DNA from: Deltaproteobacteria bacterium | Lineage (GTDB): Bacteria; Desulfobacterota; Desulfobacteria; Desulfobacterales; Desulfatirhabdiaceae | Reading direction: 5' to 3' | Length of the DNA stretch: 5,872 bases | Assembly (NCBI GenBank): GCA_026388755.1 | Contig: JAPLJE010000737.1 | Location: 1-5,872 of the forward strand | Part shown: positions 5,190-5,872 of the stretch, piece after piece | How the letters are laid out: the number at the start of each line of letters is the position of its first letter | How positions within the stretch are numbered: position 1 is the stretch's first letter | Notes under the pieces: generated by a model | Seen by the model: only the letters and a program-made list of their open reading frames with translations | Told to the model about the DNA's origin: nothing | Databases searched by the model: none | Program-made: the position numbers and the translations under genes

Positions 5190-5872
5190 TAATAAAACCG
5201 ATTATATTGATTGCGGATGATGAAGATCGCAACCTGCGGCTGATGGAAGCCCTGCTGCTGCCGATGGGCTATGATGTCCGGATGGCGGCAAACGGAAAGG
5301 GAGCCATTGAAATGGCCAGGGCAATATCACCGGATGTGATTTTGATGGATATCATGATGCCGGTGATGGACGGCGTTGAGGCGGTAAAGATCCTGAAACA
5401 GGATGAAGAAACCCGGGCCATACCTGTGGTCATGGTGACGGCGTTTCGGGAAGTGAGTGACCGGGTGAAGGCCCTGGAGGCCGGTGCGGATGATTTTTTA
5501 AGCAAGCCGGTTGATAAAATCGAACTCAGAACCCGGGTTCAAACCCTGGTCAAAGTGAAAGCCTATAACGATTCTCTTCGGGATTACCAGAAGAAACTGG
5601 AGGCCGAGGTGGATCGAAAAACCGTTCAACTCCAAAAAACCCTGGAAGCCATTCAGATTGCATCTCTGGATTCCATACAACGGCTTTCCCGAGCCGCAGA
5701 ATACAAGGATGAAGATACTGGCGCGCATATTGAGCGAATGAGCCGTTATTCGAAAGCCGTGGCCCGGAAGATGGGCCTTGCTGGCAAAACCGTCGAGCGT
5801 ATTTTATATGCGGCGCCCATGCATGACGTGGGTAAAATCGGCATTCCGGATAAAATTCTGCTGAAACCCGGC
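5186..5872 (+). CDS. RpfG-type response regulator: REC plus HD-GYP c-di-GMP phosphodiesterase, 3' truncated by window
   Basis: 229 residues are visible and the frame is open to the right edge. ATG 5186 overlaps the preceding TGA, with GGGGAA (5175-5180) as a modest ribosome site. REC domain about 5-120: acidic D11 and D12, phosphoacceptor D55 in VILMDIMMPVMDG, T85, and K107 in LSKPV. Residues about 122-158 form a charged helical linker of coiled-coil type. The HD-GYP domain begins near 160 with AAEYKDEDTGAHIERM, supplying metal ligands E172 and H181, and the HD pair H213-D214 in HDVGKIGIPD. The HHExxD and GYP motifs would come after the window. The full protein probably hydrolyses c-di-GMP under control of phosphorylation at D55, opposing the divergently encoded cyclase. 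No lesion is seen in the visible part. Confidence 0.93.
   Translation, partial: MIIKPIILIADDEDRNLRLMEALLLPMGYDVRMAANGKGAIEMARAISPDVILMDIMMPVMDGVEAVKILKQDEETRAIPVVMVTAFREVSDRVKALEAGADDFLSKPVDKIELRTRVQTLVKVKAYNDSLRDYQKKLEAEVDRKTVQLQKTLEAIQIASLDSIQRLSRAAEYKDEDTGAHIERMSRYSKAVARKMGLAGKTVERILYAAPMHDVGKIGIPDKILLKPG

Noticed and set aside
1..5872. CRISPR array, tRNA/rRNA genes, insertion sequences, attachment sites
   Set aside because: No regularly spaced repeats, cloverleaf-like segments, transposase motifs or terminal inverted repeats were seen on reading both strands.

Overview
The window most resembles a mid-GC Desulfobacterota (Desulfobacteraceae-like sulfate reducer) chromosome. That placement is inferred from the protein families only (tandem-ACT protein, sCache-GAF-GGDEF cyclase, PAS-PAS-GAF kinase with stand-alone receivers); no marker gene is present. 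It is a signalling locus centred on cyclic di-GMP, and several of its genes carry lesions.

Layout. (1) 2-226, plus strand: the 3' end of a tandem-ACT-domain gene with an in-frame TAG at 116-118. (2) 227-320: a convergent intergenic gap with a 9-bp hairpin. (3) 1979-321, minus strand: a membrane sCache-GAF-GGDEF diguanylate cyclase. It reads as one continuous frame of 553 codons except for a TAG at 1160-1158, which splits it into a Cache/membrane half and a cytoplasmic GAF/GGDEF half. (4) 1980-2414: a divergent intergenic region with candidate promoters for both directions and a short direct repeat. (5) 2415-5872, plus strand, tightly packed: a soluble PAS-PAS-GAF histidine kinase whose ATP-lid region is thrown out of frame by a 14-nt near-duplication; a 62-residue remnant of a second, membrane-type histidine kinase with most of its middle deleted; a single-domain receiver; and an HD-GYP response regulator (c-di-GMP phosphodiesterase) cut by the window end.

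How the genes may work together. The kinase would phosphorylate one or both downstream receivers, one of which controls c-di-GMP degradation. The divergent cyclase would make c-di-GMP in response to a small extracellular ligand. Most links are translationally coupled (ATGA overlaps at 4779 and 5186).

The main surprise is two amber codons, in two unrelated genes, each followed by an undamaged, family-typical continuation in the same frame. This fits either recent gene decay or amber recoding (for example pyrrolysine, known in some Desulfobacterota). The frameshift and the deleted kinase in the same window favour decay. The undamaged sequence after both TAGs and the absence of TAA/TGA interruptions keep recoding open. 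The sequence alone cannot decide.
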